Below, piece after piece: positions 15,205 to 24,411 of a stretch of DNA of 64,000 bases (positions within the stretch are counted from its first letter, which is position 1; every line of letters starts with the position of its first letter). The notes under the pieces are model-generated. The model was not told where the DNA came from, did no database searches, and saw nothing but the letters and a program-made list of their open reading frames with translations. Made by a program: the position numbers and the translations under genes. This DNA is from Ga0077555 sp963746315 (GTDB lineage Bacteria > Pseudomonadota > Alphaproteobacteria > Rhizobiales > Hyphomicrobiaceae): assembly GCA_963746315.1 (NCBI GenBank), contig CAVVAR010000003.1:124001-188000 (forward strand). The letters run 5' to 3'.

Positions 15205-16064
15205 GCGAAAATCGCCGTCGCCTGCATGGCCACCGTGCCGGCGGGCGTCAACGCCCACACCTCGGCCCCGCGACCACCTTCCGACGGCCGCCCAACCAGC
15301 TCGAACGGCTCGTGCTCGAACAAAGGCGCACGAGCCCGCATGTTGAAAGTCGCCATTTTCTTACCCGGGTTCATGTCACGGATGAAGTCGCTGAGGCAGT
15401 GCTGCGAGTAGGGCCCGTGCACGACCAGCCCGGGATAGCCTTCCACGCTCGTTGCATAGGGCTTGTCGTAGTGGATGCGATGCGGATTGAACGTGATCGC
15501 CGAGAAACGAAACAGCGAGACGGCGTCGGCTTTGATCGTGCGCCGCCAGGGCAGCCCGGCGGGAACCTCTTCTCGCTTCGGAATGCCGCTTTTCTGCCCC
15601 TCCTTCACCTCCTCACGGAACGCTCCCTGATAGTCCTCCGTGATCGCCAGGCCCCGAGGTGTGGAGATGCGCCGCGTCTGCGTCGCAAAGATCAGCGTTC
15701 CCGTGCTCCCCTGACGCACCTGCAGATCGGAGAGTGTCGTTTCTCTTACCAGCTTGTCGCCGACGCGAATGTCGTCGTGGAACGTGATCCGGCACCCCGC
15801 GTACATGCGCCGCGGCAACGGCATCTTTGGTAGCACGCCGGCTCCGGTAGGCAGACCGTCGGCTGCGAGTGTCGCCTGCGGCGCCATGTTGAGAAAATAC
15901 CCGATGTGCCATCCCGGCGGAATCGGCGCCCCCTCGTGGGGGGCTGGCTCGGACCGGTCGAATGTCGCGATCAGCATCGCAATGGGCGCGGCCGTCGCCG
16001 TATCCTCCTCGGTCATTCTCTTGCCGATATGCCGGCGGAGCTCTGCTTCGTCGATCGCGGTCAT
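15201..16064 (-). CDS. Hotdog-fold (MaoC/FAS1-like) acyl-CoA hydratase, mesaconyl-C4-CoA-hydratase-like
   Basis: 287 aa from the ATG at 16064 (the frame is open upstream but not protein-like). An N-terminal FAS1-like dehydratase half (IGYFLNMAPQATLAADGLPT, MPLPRRMYAGCRITFHDDIRVGD) is followed by a C-terminal MaoC half with the catalytic region FRFSAITFNPHRIHYDKPYA and GLVVHGPYSQHCL. This matches HTD2/mesaconyl-C4-CoA hydratase-type enzymes, which hydrate unsaturated acyl-CoAs in the cytoplasm. It is the first gene of the cluster with TrxR, selenoprotein, cupin and the unknown protein. How an acyl-CoA step relates to selenol chemistry is not evident. Confidence 0.82.
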   Translation of the reverse strand: MTAIDEAELRRHIGKRMTEEDTATAAPIAMLIATFDRSEPAPHEGAPIPPGWHIGYFLNMAPQATLAADGLPTGAGVLPKMPLPRRMYAGCRITFHDDIRVGDKLVRETTLSDLQVRQGSTGTLIFATQTRRISTPRGLAITEDYQGAFREEVKEGQKSGIPKREEVPAGLPWRRTIKADAVSLFRFSAITFNPHRIHYDKPYATSVEGYPGLVVHGPYSQHCLSDFIRDMNPGKKMATFNMRARAPLFEHEPFELVGRPSEGGRGAEVWALTPAGTVAMQATAIFA

Positions 16065-16222
16065 GGCTGCCTCGTCGTCTGCCGCTGTCCGAGAACGATC
16101 CGGCGCGACCGTCACGACGTCAAGTCTGACGTATCCTGTCGGCGAGTCCGCGTGACGCGCCCATCGGGCTATGGCAGAAAGCCACTGGCAAGCAAAGTGA
16201 TTGGCAAGGACGATTGACAAGC

Positions 16223-17065
16223 ATGGCATGGTTTTCACGCGTTCCCGTCATTCCCGTCCTTCGGCTTGCCGGGCCGATCGGCATGGCTACGCCATTGCGT
16301 CCGGGCCTTTCGCTGGCGACGGTCGCAGGCGCTCTGACGCGAGCATTCTCCCTGTCTCGTCACCGTGCGGTCGCGATCTCGATAAATTCACCCGGTGGCT
16401 CGCCCGTGCAGTCTCATCTCATCATGAGGCGCATTCGCCAGCTCGCGAACGAGCGGGAGAAGCACGTGCACGTCTTCTGCGAGGATGTCGCCGCCTCCGG
16501 TGGCTACTTCTTGGCATTGGCAGGCGACGAGATCTACGCCGACCCATCCTCGATCGTCGGCTCCATCGGCGTCATTTCCGCAACCTTCGGACTGTCAAAA
16601 GCCATAGACCGGCTGGGCATCGAGCGCCGCGTCTATACCTCGGGCGAGATGAAGAGCTTCCTCGACCCCTTTCTCCCGGAGCAGCCGTCCGACGTGGACC
16701 GTTTGCGAGCCGTCCAGCGCGAGATTCACGACGCGTTCATCGGTGTCGTCAAGGAGCGCCGGGGCCAGAAGCTGCGCGCGCCGGACAGCGAGCTTTTCTC
16801 TGGCGCGTTCTGGTCGGGTCCTCGCGCCCAGGAGTTGGGCCTGATCGATGGCATCGGCGATATGCGCGCCACGATGCGGTCGCTCTACGGCGACAAGGTG
16901 CGGCTGCGCATGGTGCCGATCGGCGGCGGCGGGCTGCTCGCTCGCCTCCGTCGGTTGCCGTCGCTCGGCTCGGACGGCCTCGGCGTGGAGTTGCCCGCCG
17001 GACTGCCCGATGATCTGATCACGGCGCTCGAAGCCAGGGCCATGTGGGCACGCTTCGGTATCTGA
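16223..17065 (+). CDS. S49-family serine peptidase (SppA/SohB-like)
   Basis: 280 aa from the ATG at 16223 (an upstream TTG at 16214 is possible). The minimal S49 protease domain shows AVAISINSPGGSPVQSHLIM (oxyanion region), the nucleophile Ser in CEDVAASGGYFLALAGD, SSIVGSIGVIS, and the general-base Lys in YTSGEMKSFLDPFLPEQ. There is no obvious N-terminal membrane helix, so it may be cytoplasmic or peripherally membrane-bound. It diverges from the hydratase cluster across 158 bp and is followed 24 nt later by a small membrane protein. Confidence 0.9.
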   Translation: MAWFSRVPVIPVLRLAGPIGMATPLRPGLSLATVAGALTRAFSLSRHRAVAISINSPGGSPVQSHLIMRRIRQLANEREKHVHVFCEDVAASGGYFLALAGDEIYADPSSIVGSIGVISATFGLSKAIDRLGIERRVYTSGEMKSFLDPFLPEQPSDVDRLRAVQREIHDAFIGVVKERRGQKLRAPDSELFSGAFWSGPRAQELGLIDGIGDMRATMRSLYGDKVRLRMVPIGGGGLLARLRRLPSLGSDGLGVELPAGLPDDLITALEARAMWARFGI

Positions 17066-17089
17066 ATCCACCAATGGGAGAAAATAGTC

Positions 17090-17305
17090 ATGCCGCCGCT
17101 GATTGCTGCCGTTCTCATCGGTGCGGGCGCCTACGCGGGCTTCAAGGCGGTCCGGCATTTACTGTCCCGCATCGACACGCCCCCCGGTGGCATGCCGCCG
17201 GATGAGGACGAGGTCGCCCGCCACATGGAGACCGAGAAGAACCTCGGCCGGCTCGAGCTGGACCCGGCCACAGGCGTCTACCGTCCGGCTCCGCCTGCCA
17301 TCTGA
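17090..17305 (+). CDS. Small conserved-looking membrane protein
   Basis: 71 aa. One N-terminal hydrophobic helix (PLIAAVLIGAGAYAGFKAV) is followed by an acidic, probably soluble tail (PPDEDEVARHMETEKNLGRL, then LDPATGVYRP). A purine-rich GGGAGAAAA precedes the ATG and the gene follows the S49 peptidase closely, so it is likely translated with it. The RLELDPATGVYRP tail resembles small alphaproteobacterial hypothetical proteins. Function unknown. Confidence 0.7.
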   Translation: MPPLIAAVLIGAGAYAGFKAVRHLLSRIDTPPGGMPPDEDEVARHMETEKNLGRLELDPATGVYRPAPPAI

Positions 17306-17493
17306 GCATCAGCTCAAGGAGCACGCCCGCAGTTTGCCGACGGCGGAAATGATTTCATGCTTACGAAAGTCTTTACTTATCTCCGCTACAGTTACCAAAC
17401 TCGAAGACCAAAAAATATCGAAACTATTTATTCACGGCTCTAGTATTTCATCATCCCTTGAGCGCGGTGTTTGGCGTAGCGAGGCGATGAGTT

Positions 17494-18063
17494 ATGAGTG
17501 AAACTCCGATTGCGGGCAGCGGCAGCCCTTCGTGCGGCAATCTGTTCGCTCGCTGGCGCAGGGACGCTCAGGGTGTAACAGCTATCGAGTTCGCGATGGT
17601 GGCGATGCCGTTTCTGATGCTGCTCTTCGGCATTATCGGCGTCGGCCTTTACTTTTTCACGACTTTCACCCTGGAGAACGCCGTCGAGCAGGCGGCCCGC
17701 GTGCTGCGCACCGGCCAGGGTCAGGAAGCCGGCATGACGGATGTACAGTTCAAGGCCAAGGTTTGCGAATTTGTGCCCGGCCACATCGACTGCACGAACA
17801 AGCTGAAAGTCAACGTCCTCAGCTTCGCCGACACAGCGAACATCACGCCGGGTGCCCTTCCGACCTGCCTTAACGGCGACAACACCCTTGCGGGCGCCAC
17901 GCAATACAACCCCGGTGCCGCCAGCGAGGTGGTCGTCGTGTGGATCTGCTACGAGTGGGAGCTCTCCTCCAAGATCCCGTTCTTGGACCTCGGCAACATG
18001 GCCGGCGGCTCGCGGCTCATTCAGGCGACGTCGGTCTTCCGCACCGAACCTTACGGCAGCTGA
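17494..18063 (+). CDS. TadE/TadG-type pseudopilin-like protein
   Basis: 189 aa with the TadE signature: a short basic cytoplasmic leader (WRRDAQGVTAIEFAMVAMPF) with the conserved Glu at +5 of the prepilin-like site, then a membrane helix and a periplasmic domain. Four or more Cys in the periplasmic part (CEFVPGHIDC, LPTCLN, WICYEWE) could form disulfides. It would be a minor pilin of a Flp/Tad pilus, processed by the TadV/CpaA peptidase, which is not in the window. It is followed by a second TadE-like gene. Confidence 0.85.
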   Translation: MSETPIAGSGSPSCGNLFARWRRDAQGVTAIEFAMVAMPFLMLLFGIIGVGLYFFTTFTLENAVEQAARVLRTGQGQEAGMTDVQFKAKVCEFVPGHIDCTNKLKVNVLSFADTANITPGALPTCLNGDNTLAGATQYNPGAASEVVVVWICYEWELSSKIPFLDLGNMAGGSRLIQATSVFRTEPYGS

Positions 18064-18119
18064 GACAGCAACCGCGAGGCTCTGAACGGCCTTGGTCGGC
18101 TCGAGATATGGAGTTGGTA

Positions 18120-18755
18120 ATGCGTTGCATCATCGAGACATTCAAGGCAGCGGCAGCCGGGCGCGCTTCCGCCGGGCTTCGTCGCCTGCGCAAAGACATC
18201 CGGGGCGTGGCGGCGGTCGAGTTCGCCATGATCGTTCCGATCATGTTCTTCCTGTTCGTCGGCGCCATCGAGTTCAGCCAAGCCTTGACGGTCGACCGCC
18301 GCGTCACTCAATCGGCGAGCGCATCTGCCGACCTGATTGCGCGCGCACCCAGCCAAGGCCTCACCGCCGCTCAGGTGGACAACGAGCTCCTCATCATCGA
18401 GCAGCTGATCCGCCCCTATGACGTCAACGCCCTCGACGTTCGCGTTGTCAGCGTTCGCGCGGTGGCCGTCGCCGGCAATCCGGGCGCCGTAAACTACGTG
18501 GTCGACTGGTCGCGCGATAATCATGGCGCCACCCCCTACTCCCGCAACGATACCTATCCGGGCATCCCCGACGGCCTCCTCGTTGCCGGAGAGAGCGTCA
18601 TTGTCTCCGAAGCGAGCTACAACTATACCCCACTGATTTTCCACTATTTTATCAAGAACGCCTTCAACCTCGAGGAGCGCTTCTTCTTGAAGCCGCGCAA
18701 TGCCAGCTGCGTGCATCTGCAGCCGATCAACTGCGTGACCGGCGCCAACCTCTAA
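18120..18755 (+). CDS. TadE/TadG-type pseudopilin-like protein
   Basis: 211 aa from the ATG at 18120, preceded by GGAG at good spacing (an ATG at 18108 is in frame). The TadE motif DIRGVAAVEFAMIVPIMFFL gives the Glu-containing prepilin-like segment and membrane helix. The periplasmic part contains ASADLIARAPSQGLTAAQVD, as in TadE/G proteins, and ends with a two-Cys segment (NASCVHLQPINCVTG). It pairs with the preceding gene as minor pilins. A strong hairpin follows the stop. Confidence 0.87.
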   Translation: MRCIIETFKAAAAGRASAGLRRLRKDIRGVAAVEFAMIVPIMFFLFVGAIEFSQALTVDRRVTQSASASADLIARAPSQGLTAAQVDNELLIIEQLIRPYDVNALDVRVVSVRAVAVAGNPGAVNYVVDWSRDNHGATPYSRNDTYPGIPDGLLVAGESVIVSEASYNYTPLIFHYFIKNAFNLEERFFLKPRNASCVHLQPINCVTGANL

Positions 18756-18780
18756 CTTGGTTTCCGTTGTCTGCTGAACC

Positions 18781-18812
18781 CGATCCCGCCGGCCCCGCGC
18801 CCGGCGGGATCG
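18781..18812 (+). terminator. Hairpin terminator after the TadE pair
   Basis: CGATCCCGCCGG (18781-18792), an 8-nt loop, and CCGGCGGGATCG (18801-18812) form a perfect 12-bp stem 25 nt after the stop codon. The tail AGCGTTTGG is only mildly T-rich. Confidence 0.7.
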
Positions 18813-18938
18813 AGCGTTTGGATCGTTTCAGCGGCGAAAGTGTTTCGTCACCGTTCACGACATCGGCAATTGCGGACAGGTCCGCGACGAACGTAATCTG
18901 TACGTCGATCAACATCTTTTCACGACATCGAGCGCGCC

Positions 18939-19550
18939 ATGGGACGTCGGTCCACCCACACACCCGAACAGCTGCGACAGCTCATACTCGATGCGGCGCA
19001 GAGCATTATCGAGACGAACGGTCTTGCCGGCTTGTCGGCCCGCGAGATTGCGCGGCGCATCGGCTACTCGCCCGGCACGATCTATAACATGTTCCAGAAC
19101 CTCGATGACGTGGTTCTCCACATCGAGGCGCGTGTTCTCGATGCCCTGGACGAGCGCCTGACCGCATCCTTGGCTGACGGACCGCCAGAGGAGAAGGTCT
19201 CCCGTCTCGCCGACGCCTACCTGGCCTTCACGCAGGAGCGTCCGAAGCTTTGGAACTTGCTGTTCGAGCATTACATGCCGGCCGACTCGCAAGCGCCCGC
19301 TTGGTATCAGCAGAAGCTCGAGTCCCTGATGAGCCGCGTCGAGACGGCGATGGCACCGCTTTTCCCGCCCGGCGCCGAGATGGAGCGCCAACGCGCTGCC
19401 CGGGTCCTCTGGGCCGGCGTCCACGGCATCACGTCCTTGGCGACCGCGAACAAGCTCTCGAACGTCACGAACGAGGCCGCGAGCCTTCTGGTGCGCGATC
19501 TCATTCAGAACTACCTCGCCGGCGTCGCGGCCCACGCCAAGAAAGCGTAG
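18939..19550 (+). CDS. TetR-family transcriptional regulator
   Basis: 203 aa. The N-terminal helix-turn-helix is typical: QLRQLILDAAQSIIETNGLA, then LSAREIARRIGYSPGTIYNM. The C-terminal ligand-binding half begins at about residue 75 and contains a WYQQKLESLM segment and a TetR_C_33/WHG-like LWAGVHGITSLATANKL region. It probably represses a nearby gene in response to a small molecule. The GST immediately downstream in the same direction is the likeliest partner. Confidence 0.92.
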   Translation: MGRRSTHTPEQLRQLILDAAQSIIETNGLAGLSAREIARRIGYSPGTIYNMFQNLDDVVLHIEARVLDALDERLTASLADGPPEEKVSRLADAYLAFTQERPKLWNLLFEHYMPADSQAPAWYQQKLESLMSRVETAMAPLFPPGAEMERQRAARVLWAGVHGITSLATANKLSNVTNEAASLLVRDLIQNYLAGVAAHAKKA

Positions 19551-19657
19551 CGCCGCAGCCAGCGGCCTCGGCCTCGTGTAGGCTCCCGCGGAAACCCGTG
19601 GCAAGCACGCGCAACGTGCGCGTGATGACGCGGCTTGGCTATTGCGGAGCGAACTTG

Positions 19658-20308
19658 ATGTCAGACCGCCTCACCTTGTACGGCAGCTTCACCTCGAGCT
19701 CGACCTATAAGCCAATGCTCTACTTGACCCTGGCGGGCCTTCCATTCTCGTTCCGTACGGTCAACCTCAAGAACGGTGTGCAGCGGGAGGCGGCTTATCT
19801 GTCGGTCAACCGCTACGGCCAGGTCCCTGCCCTACGTCATCGCGGCCTGACCATAGTTCAGTCGAACGTGATCCTGGATTACTTGGCCCGCACCACCCGC
19901 CATTTCGAGGGCGCGACCGAGCAGGACCGCTGGACAGCCCGCGAATGGCTCTCGTGGGAGGCCGACGCCATCTCCAACGTCGCGAAAGTTCGTCATTTCT
20001 CGCGATTCAGACAGGTCGATCCCGCCGTCATGGAGCATTTCCGCCCACCCGCCGAGGCCGCCCTGTCGTTCGTCGACAGTGCGCTCGACGGTCGCGATTG
20101 GCTGGTCGGGGACGCCTGCACCATCGCCGATATCGGCTGCTGGGGCCGCATGGTCTTCATGGCCGAGGGTGGGTTCGACATAGCTCGGTGGCCGCGGCTT
20201 CTCGCTTGGTCCGAGCGCATCAAGGGCATGCCGGGCTTTGCGCTGCCCTACGACCTGATCCCAAAGAAGGATGCAGAGCTCGGTCCCGGTCCCGGCGCTA
20301 CCGCTTAG
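19658..20308 (+). CDS. Glutathione S-transferase-like protein
   Basis: 216 aa from the ATG at 19658. Thioredoxin-like N-terminal domain (RLTLYGSFTSSSTYKPMLYL, VNRYGQVPALRHRGLTIVQS with the conserved cis-Pro before the Ala-Leu, and the glutathione-binding QSNVILDYLA) and an all-helical C-terminal domain with DWLVGDACTIADIGCWGR, the N-capping box. It conjugates glutathione to electrophiles or acts in thiol redox. The stop overlaps the convergent membrane-protein gene by 11 nt. Confidence 0.9.
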   Translation: MSDRLTLYGSFTSSSTYKPMLYLTLAGLPFSFRTVNLKNGVQREAAYLSVNRYGQVPALRHRGLTIVQSNVILDYLARTTRHFEGATEQDRWTAREWLSWEADAISNVAKVRHFSRFRQVDPAVMEHFRPPAEAALSFVDSALDGRDWLVGDACTIADIGCWGRMVFMAEGGFDIARWPRLLAWSERIKGMPGFALPYDLIPKKDAELGPGPGATA

Positions 20309-21167
20309 GCGTAATCGCAGGTTCGGCGGCCGGAGCCCCGTCGGGCCTCGCAATGGCCCCAGTGGTCACGTCGCTGGACGTCCTGGGAACGACAGAATTG
20401 GCAACCGGCTCCTGGGCTCCGCTTTTTCCGGCCCGGAGCCATGCCATATCACCGATCAGACCGAACCATTTGTCCTCCGGTAGCATCTGCTTCTTCAGGC
20501 CAGACCAGAGCGCCGGTGACGAGATGCCGTCGACGAAGGTCTTCGACGAAGGTGTCAGGAGAAACAGGGCCACGGTTGCCGCCGCCATCGTCGCCGAATG
20601 ACCGAGATGGTTGCCGTCCCAGAATTTAAGCGCTGTGCCGAACGAGGCTTTGATGCGCGTGTCCATGACGTCGACGCTGTAAAGCTCGTCGAGCAACAGA
20701 TGCACGAGATAACCCGCCAGCATGAAACCGCCCGCGAGCCAGGCGACGCCTTCGTGGCGGCCGAGGATGTGCCGATACACCAGCACTGTCAGCAGAGCGA
20801 AGAACACCGCCGCCAGGATGGAATGGAAGATGCCGCGATGATAGGAGACCCGATGAAAAATCCCGTGTGCCACGTAGCGAACGAGAAGGAACGTCGCCCC
20901 GGCAAGGATCCATAGCTCGACGATCGAGTAGTGTCCTGCCCCCAGAAACAAGGCGACGAACGAGAAGAAGGCGCCAAGCCCGAAGAACAGCGCCCGCCCT
21001 GGCCGCGAGTCTTTGAGGTCGATATCCGGCAGCACGCTGCCGAGGACGCCCGCCGCCGTCACGGCCACGAGGCTTTCCGGCCCCACCACGTTCGCTGCCA
21101 GGGTCAGCGTAGCGAGCATGCCACTGGCCAGTGTGCCGATGCCGATATGCGTCGGAAAATTGGCCAT
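20298..21167 (-). CDS. YdjM-like inner-membrane metal-dependent hydrolase (DUF457 type)
   Basis: 289 aa from the ATG at 21167, the start of MANFPTHIGIG. It has the HxG-containing N-terminus (FPTHIGIGTLASGML), the acidic motif VLGSVLPDIDLKDSRPG and the His block HRVSYHRGIFHSIL and LLLDELYSVDV, seen in the YdjM/LexA-regulated membrane hydrolase family. Five to six membrane helices. The catalytic-looking His and Asp residues suggest metal binding, but no substrate is known for the family. The C-terminal 40 residues are low in complexity. Confidence 0.8.
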   Translation of the reverse strand: MANFPTHIGIGTLASGMLATLTLAANVVGPESLVAVTAAGVLGSVLPDIDLKDSRPGRALFFGLGAFFSFVALFLGAGHYSIVELWILAGATFLLVRYVAHGIFHRVSYHRGIFHSILAAVFFALLTVLVYRHILGRHEGVAWLAGGFMLAGYLVHLLLDELYSVDVMDTRIKASFGTALKFWDGNHLGHSATMAAATVALFLLTPSSKTFVDGISSPALWSGLKKQMLPEDKWFGLIGDMAWLRAGKSGAQEPVANSVVPRTSSDVTTGAIARPDGAPAAEPAITPKR

Positions 21168-21294
21168 GTAATGCTCTCCCCGGGGCTCGCGCGATTGCAC
21201 CATCCCGAATCCGATTTCGCGGCATCCAGGGAATTGCCTGCCGGTGGAAATTCTGTTGATAAACATCCCCCCCAACCCATCCGAGGAAATCCGC

Positions 21295-22257
21295 ATGAGC
21301 AAGTGCGCCGGCAGACTTGCCGAGCTGATCACCGTCCGCGACTGGTTGCGCTATGCCGTCAGCCGCTTCAACGCGGCTCAGCTTGCCTACGGCCATGGCA
21401 CCGACCGCGCCCTCGACGAGGCTGCGTTCCTGATCCTCGCGTCCTTGTCTCTCGACGTTGCCGAGCTCGATCCGTGGCTCGATGCCCGCCTGACGACGCC
21501 AGAACGTAAGCGCCTCGACGACCTGATCGAGGCCCGCATCGCGACACGCAAGCCCGCCCCCTATCTCGTCGGCGTTGCCTACGTCCGGGGCCGTCGTTTC
21601 CGCGTCGACGAGCGCGCCATCGTTCCCCGCTCGTTCGTGGCCGAGTTGCTGTGCGACCGCATGGACGAGGGAGACGAGCATTTCCCTCCCCTCCCGTTGG
21701 GCGCTCCCCCCTCACGAATCCTAGATCTGTGCACAGGCGGCGGCTCGCTCGCCATCCTCGCCGCGCTCGCATTCCCGGAAGCGAGCGTCGATGCCGTCGA
21801 CCTGTCGGCCCAGGCCCTGGCACTCGCCCGCGACAACGTCGCCGACTATGGCCTTGGGGACCGCGTCCGCCTGCTCGAAGGCGACCTCTTTGCTCCGCTT
21901 GGCGATGCGAAATACGACCTGATCATCTCCAATCCGCCCTACGTGACCGATGCCGCAGTCGCATCATTTCCGCCCGAGCACCGTGCCGAGCCCGAGCTCG
22001 CCCATCGAGGAGGCGCTGACGGCCTCGATATCGTCCGCCGCGTTCTGGCCGAGGCTGGCCGTCACCTGACGCCCACGGGGCAGATCGTCGTTGAGGTCGG
22101 CCAAGCCGGGCCAGCCCTGATCAAAAGCTATCCCGACCTCCCCTTCGTCTGGCTCGAGACGGCGACCAGCACCGGGGAGGTGGCAGCCATTCCGGCCTCC
22201 GCCTTGCAATCCCCCTCGAGCCCGCGCCGCGACACCTCCCGCCGCCCGAGACGCTGA
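21295..22257 (+). CDS. prmB: 50S ribosomal protein L3 N5-glutamine methyltransferase
   Basis: 320 aa from the ATG at 21295 behind GAGGAAAT (the frame is open from 21244). The N-terminal helical domain contains the RKPAPYLVGVAYVRGRRF segment. The catalytic domain has SAM motif ILDLCTGGGSLAILAALAFP and the Gln-methyltransferase motif ISNPPYVTD. Presence of the divergent prmC gene two genes downstream argues that this one is the L3-specific paralogue. It is the first of a prmB-prfA-prmC run in one direction. Confidence 0.9.
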   Translation: MSKCAGRLAELITVRDWLRYAVSRFNAAQLAYGHGTDRALDEAAFLILASLSLDVAELDPWLDARLTTPERKRLDDLIEARIATRKPAPYLVGVAYVRGRRFRVDERAIVPRSFVAELLCDRMDEGDEHFPPLPLGAPPSRILDLCTGGGSLAILAALAFPEASVDAVDLSAQALALARDNVADYGLGDRVRLLEGDLFAPLGDAKYDLIISNPPYVTDAAVASFPPEHRAEPELAHRGGADGLDIVRRVLAEAGRHLTPTGQIVVEVGQAGPALIKSYPDLPFVWLETATSTGEVAAIPASALQSPSSPRRDTSRRPRR

Positions 22258-22399
22258 TCGAGCATCGCGCCGAGCCCGATCGACAATCCACGGGAACCAT
22301 CAAATTGCCCCAAGCGGGCGGTTGGGCGTATAAGCGCCCCTCGATCGGATCGACGCGCGCACCGCGCCTCTGGCCCCTCCGTCGCAACAACGTAGAGAT

Positions 22400-23488
22400 A
22401 TGGCAGGCATTCCCGAGGAAAGGCTCGAGCGTCTCATCGAGCGCTGGCACGTCATACAAGCCGAGCTGACCAAAAGTCCGCCCCAGTCGGTCTTCGTCGC
22501 CCTGTCGCGCGAGTTCGCCGGGCTCGACCCGCTGGTCGGCACGGTCCAGGCCGTGCGCAAGGCGCGTCGCGAGGCGGAGGAGCTCGAGGCGATCGTCGCC
22601 GACCCGGCCTCCGCCGGCGAGATGGCAGAGCTTGCGGAGACCGAGCTCGACGAGCTTCGCCAGCGCATCAAAGACCTCGAGCAGCGGCTTCGAATCCAGC
22701 TTCTACCCAAGGACTCGGCCGACGAAGGCAGCGCGATCCTCGAGGTGCGCGCCGGCACGGGCGGCGACGAGGCCGCATTGTTCGCAGCCGACCTGTTCCG
22801 CATGTACAGCCGTTACGCCGAGCTGAAGGGTTGGAAGGTCGACGTGATCTCCATCTCCGAGAATGATCTCGGCGGCTACAAGGAGGTGATTGCTGCAATC
22901 AACGGCAAGGGCGTCTTCGCCCGCCTGAAATTCGAATCCGGCGTCCATCGGGTTCAGCGCATCCCGGTCACCGAGACCGGCGGTCGTATTCACACCTCCG
23001 CCGCGACGGTAGCCGTGCTGCCCGAGGCCGAGGACGTCGACTACGAGATCAAGCAGGACGAGATCCGCATCGACCGCATGCGGGCCGGCGGCGCTGGTGG
23101 ACAGCACGTCAACAAGACCGAGTCGGCCATCCGCATCACACATTTGCCGACCGGCATCATGGTCGTTTCGGCCGAGAAGTCGCAGCACCAGAACCTGCGC
23201 CTCGCCATGCAGGTCCTTCGCTCACGCCTCTACGAGCTGGAACGCCAGAAAGCCGCGGACGAGCGTGCCCAGTCGCGCAAGGACCAGGTCGGCTCTGGTG
23301 ACCGCTCCCAGCGCATCCGCACGTACAATTTCCCCCAGGGGCGCGTCAGCGACCATCGCCTGAATCTGACCCTGCATAAGCTGGATCAGGTGCTGGATGG
23401 CAGCGCACTGGACGAGTTGATCGACGCCCTCATCACCGACCGCCAGAGCAGCCAGCTGGCGGCCTTGGACGAGCGGGCCCGCGCATGA
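22400..23488 (+). CDS. prfA: Peptide chain release factor 1
   Basis: 362 aa, full length. It releases peptides at UAA/UAG. The GGQ motif (RAGGAGGQHVNKTESAIRIT) hydrolyses peptidyl-tRNA, and its Gln is the substrate of PrmC, encoded by the next gene with a 4-nt ATGA overlap. The stop-recognition region is in domain 2, with FARLKFESGVHRVQRIPVTE upstream and SRKDQVGSGDRSQRIRTYNF downstream of GGQ. All domains are present. Confidence 0.97.
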   Translation: MAGIPEERLERLIERWHVIQAELTKSPPQSVFVALSREFAGLDPLVGTVQAVRKARREAEELEAIVADPASAGEMAELAETELDELRQRIKDLEQRLRIQLLPKDSADEGSAILEVRAGTGGDEAALFAADLFRMYSRYAELKGWKVDVISISENDLGGYKEVIAAINGKGVFARLKFESGVHRVQRIPVTETGGRIHTSAATVAVLPEAEDVDYEIKQDEIRIDRMRAGGAGGQHVNKTESAIRITHLPTGIMVVSAEKSQHQNLRLAMQVLRSRLYELERQKAADERAQSRKDQVGSGDRSQRIRTYNFPQGRVSDHRLNLTLHKLDQVLDGSALDELIDALITDRQSSQLAALDERARA

Positions 23489-24411
23489 CACGTCAGGGCG
23501 AGGCCGGAGCCGCCGATGTCATGCCCCTTGACGCCTCATCGACTTTGGCCGACGCCGTCGCCGTCTTGGCCGCAGCATTTGCCAAGGCCGGCCTCGATAC
23601 ACCTCCGCTCGACGCGCGCCGTCTGGTAGTCGGTTGCTTGCGCCTCTCGCCGGCCGATCTCCTGCGTGCGCCCGAGCGGGCCATCTCCCCCGATGAGCGA
23701 CGCCAACTCGAGTCCGCGGCCGCTCGTCGCCTCGCCCGCGAGCCCGTCTCTCGAATTCTCGGTGAGCGCGCATTCCATGGTCTCGACTTCGAGATCGGCC
23801 CGGCCACGCTCGATCCGCGTCCCGACACCGAGACCCTGGTTGATGGAGCACTCGGCCTGATCGAGCAGGGTCTGGTCCCGGGCGGCGACAGCCCGCGCAT
23901 TCTCGACATCGGCACCGGCTCGGGCGCCATTCTGATAGCCCTTCTTCACCGTCTCCCGGCCGCGACGGGCCTCGCCATCGACATCAGCGATGCGGCCCTC
24001 GCGATCGCTGCGCGGAACGCCCGTCGTCACGGTGTCGCCGACCGCGCCATGTTCCGTCGCTCGAGCTGGCTCGAGACAGTCGAGGAAGAGTTCGACCTTG
24101 TTGTCTCGAACCCTCCCTATATCCCGACCCGCAACATTGCGGCCCTGGAGCCGGAGGTTGCCGCCTACGACCCTTCGGCGGCCCTCGACGGCGGTCCCGA
24201 TGGTCTAGACCCTTATCGCGCCATCGCCGCCCAATGCCCGCGCGTCCTGGCACCAGCCGGTTGGCTTGCGGTCGAGGTCGGCCTGGGCCAAGCTGAAGAC
24301 GTGTCCATCCTGCTGACCGAGGCTTTTGAAGTGACGCGCGCCACAGACGTCCGCATCTGGCCAGATCTCGCCCGCACGCCCCGCTGTGTTGCCGTCAGGG
24401 CACGTCCCTGA
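23485..24411 (+). CDS. prmC: Release factor glutamine methyltransferase
   Basis: 308 aa, ATG overlapping the prfA stop. It methylates the GGQ Gln of release factors. An N-terminal helical substrate-binding domain (residues 1-110, with ARREPVSRILGER-type sequence) precedes the SAM-binding motif ILDIGTGSGAILIALLH and the catalytic VSNPPYIPTRN. The overlap with prfA ties enzyme and substrate together. Confidence 0.95.
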   Translation: MTRQGEAGAADVMPLDASSTLADAVAVLAAAFAKAGLDTPPLDARRLVVGCLRLSPADLLRAPERAISPDERRQLESAAARRLAREPVSRILGERAFHGLDFEIGPATLDPRPDTETLVDGALGLIEQGLVPGGDSPRILDIGTGSGAILIALLHRLPAATGLAIDISDAALAIAARNARRHGVADRAMFRRSSWLETVEEEFDLVVSNPPYIPTRNIAALEPEVAAYDPSAALDGGPDGLDPYRAIAAQCPRVLAPAGWLAVEVGLGQAEDVSILLTEAFEVTRATDVRIWPDLARTPRCVAVRARP

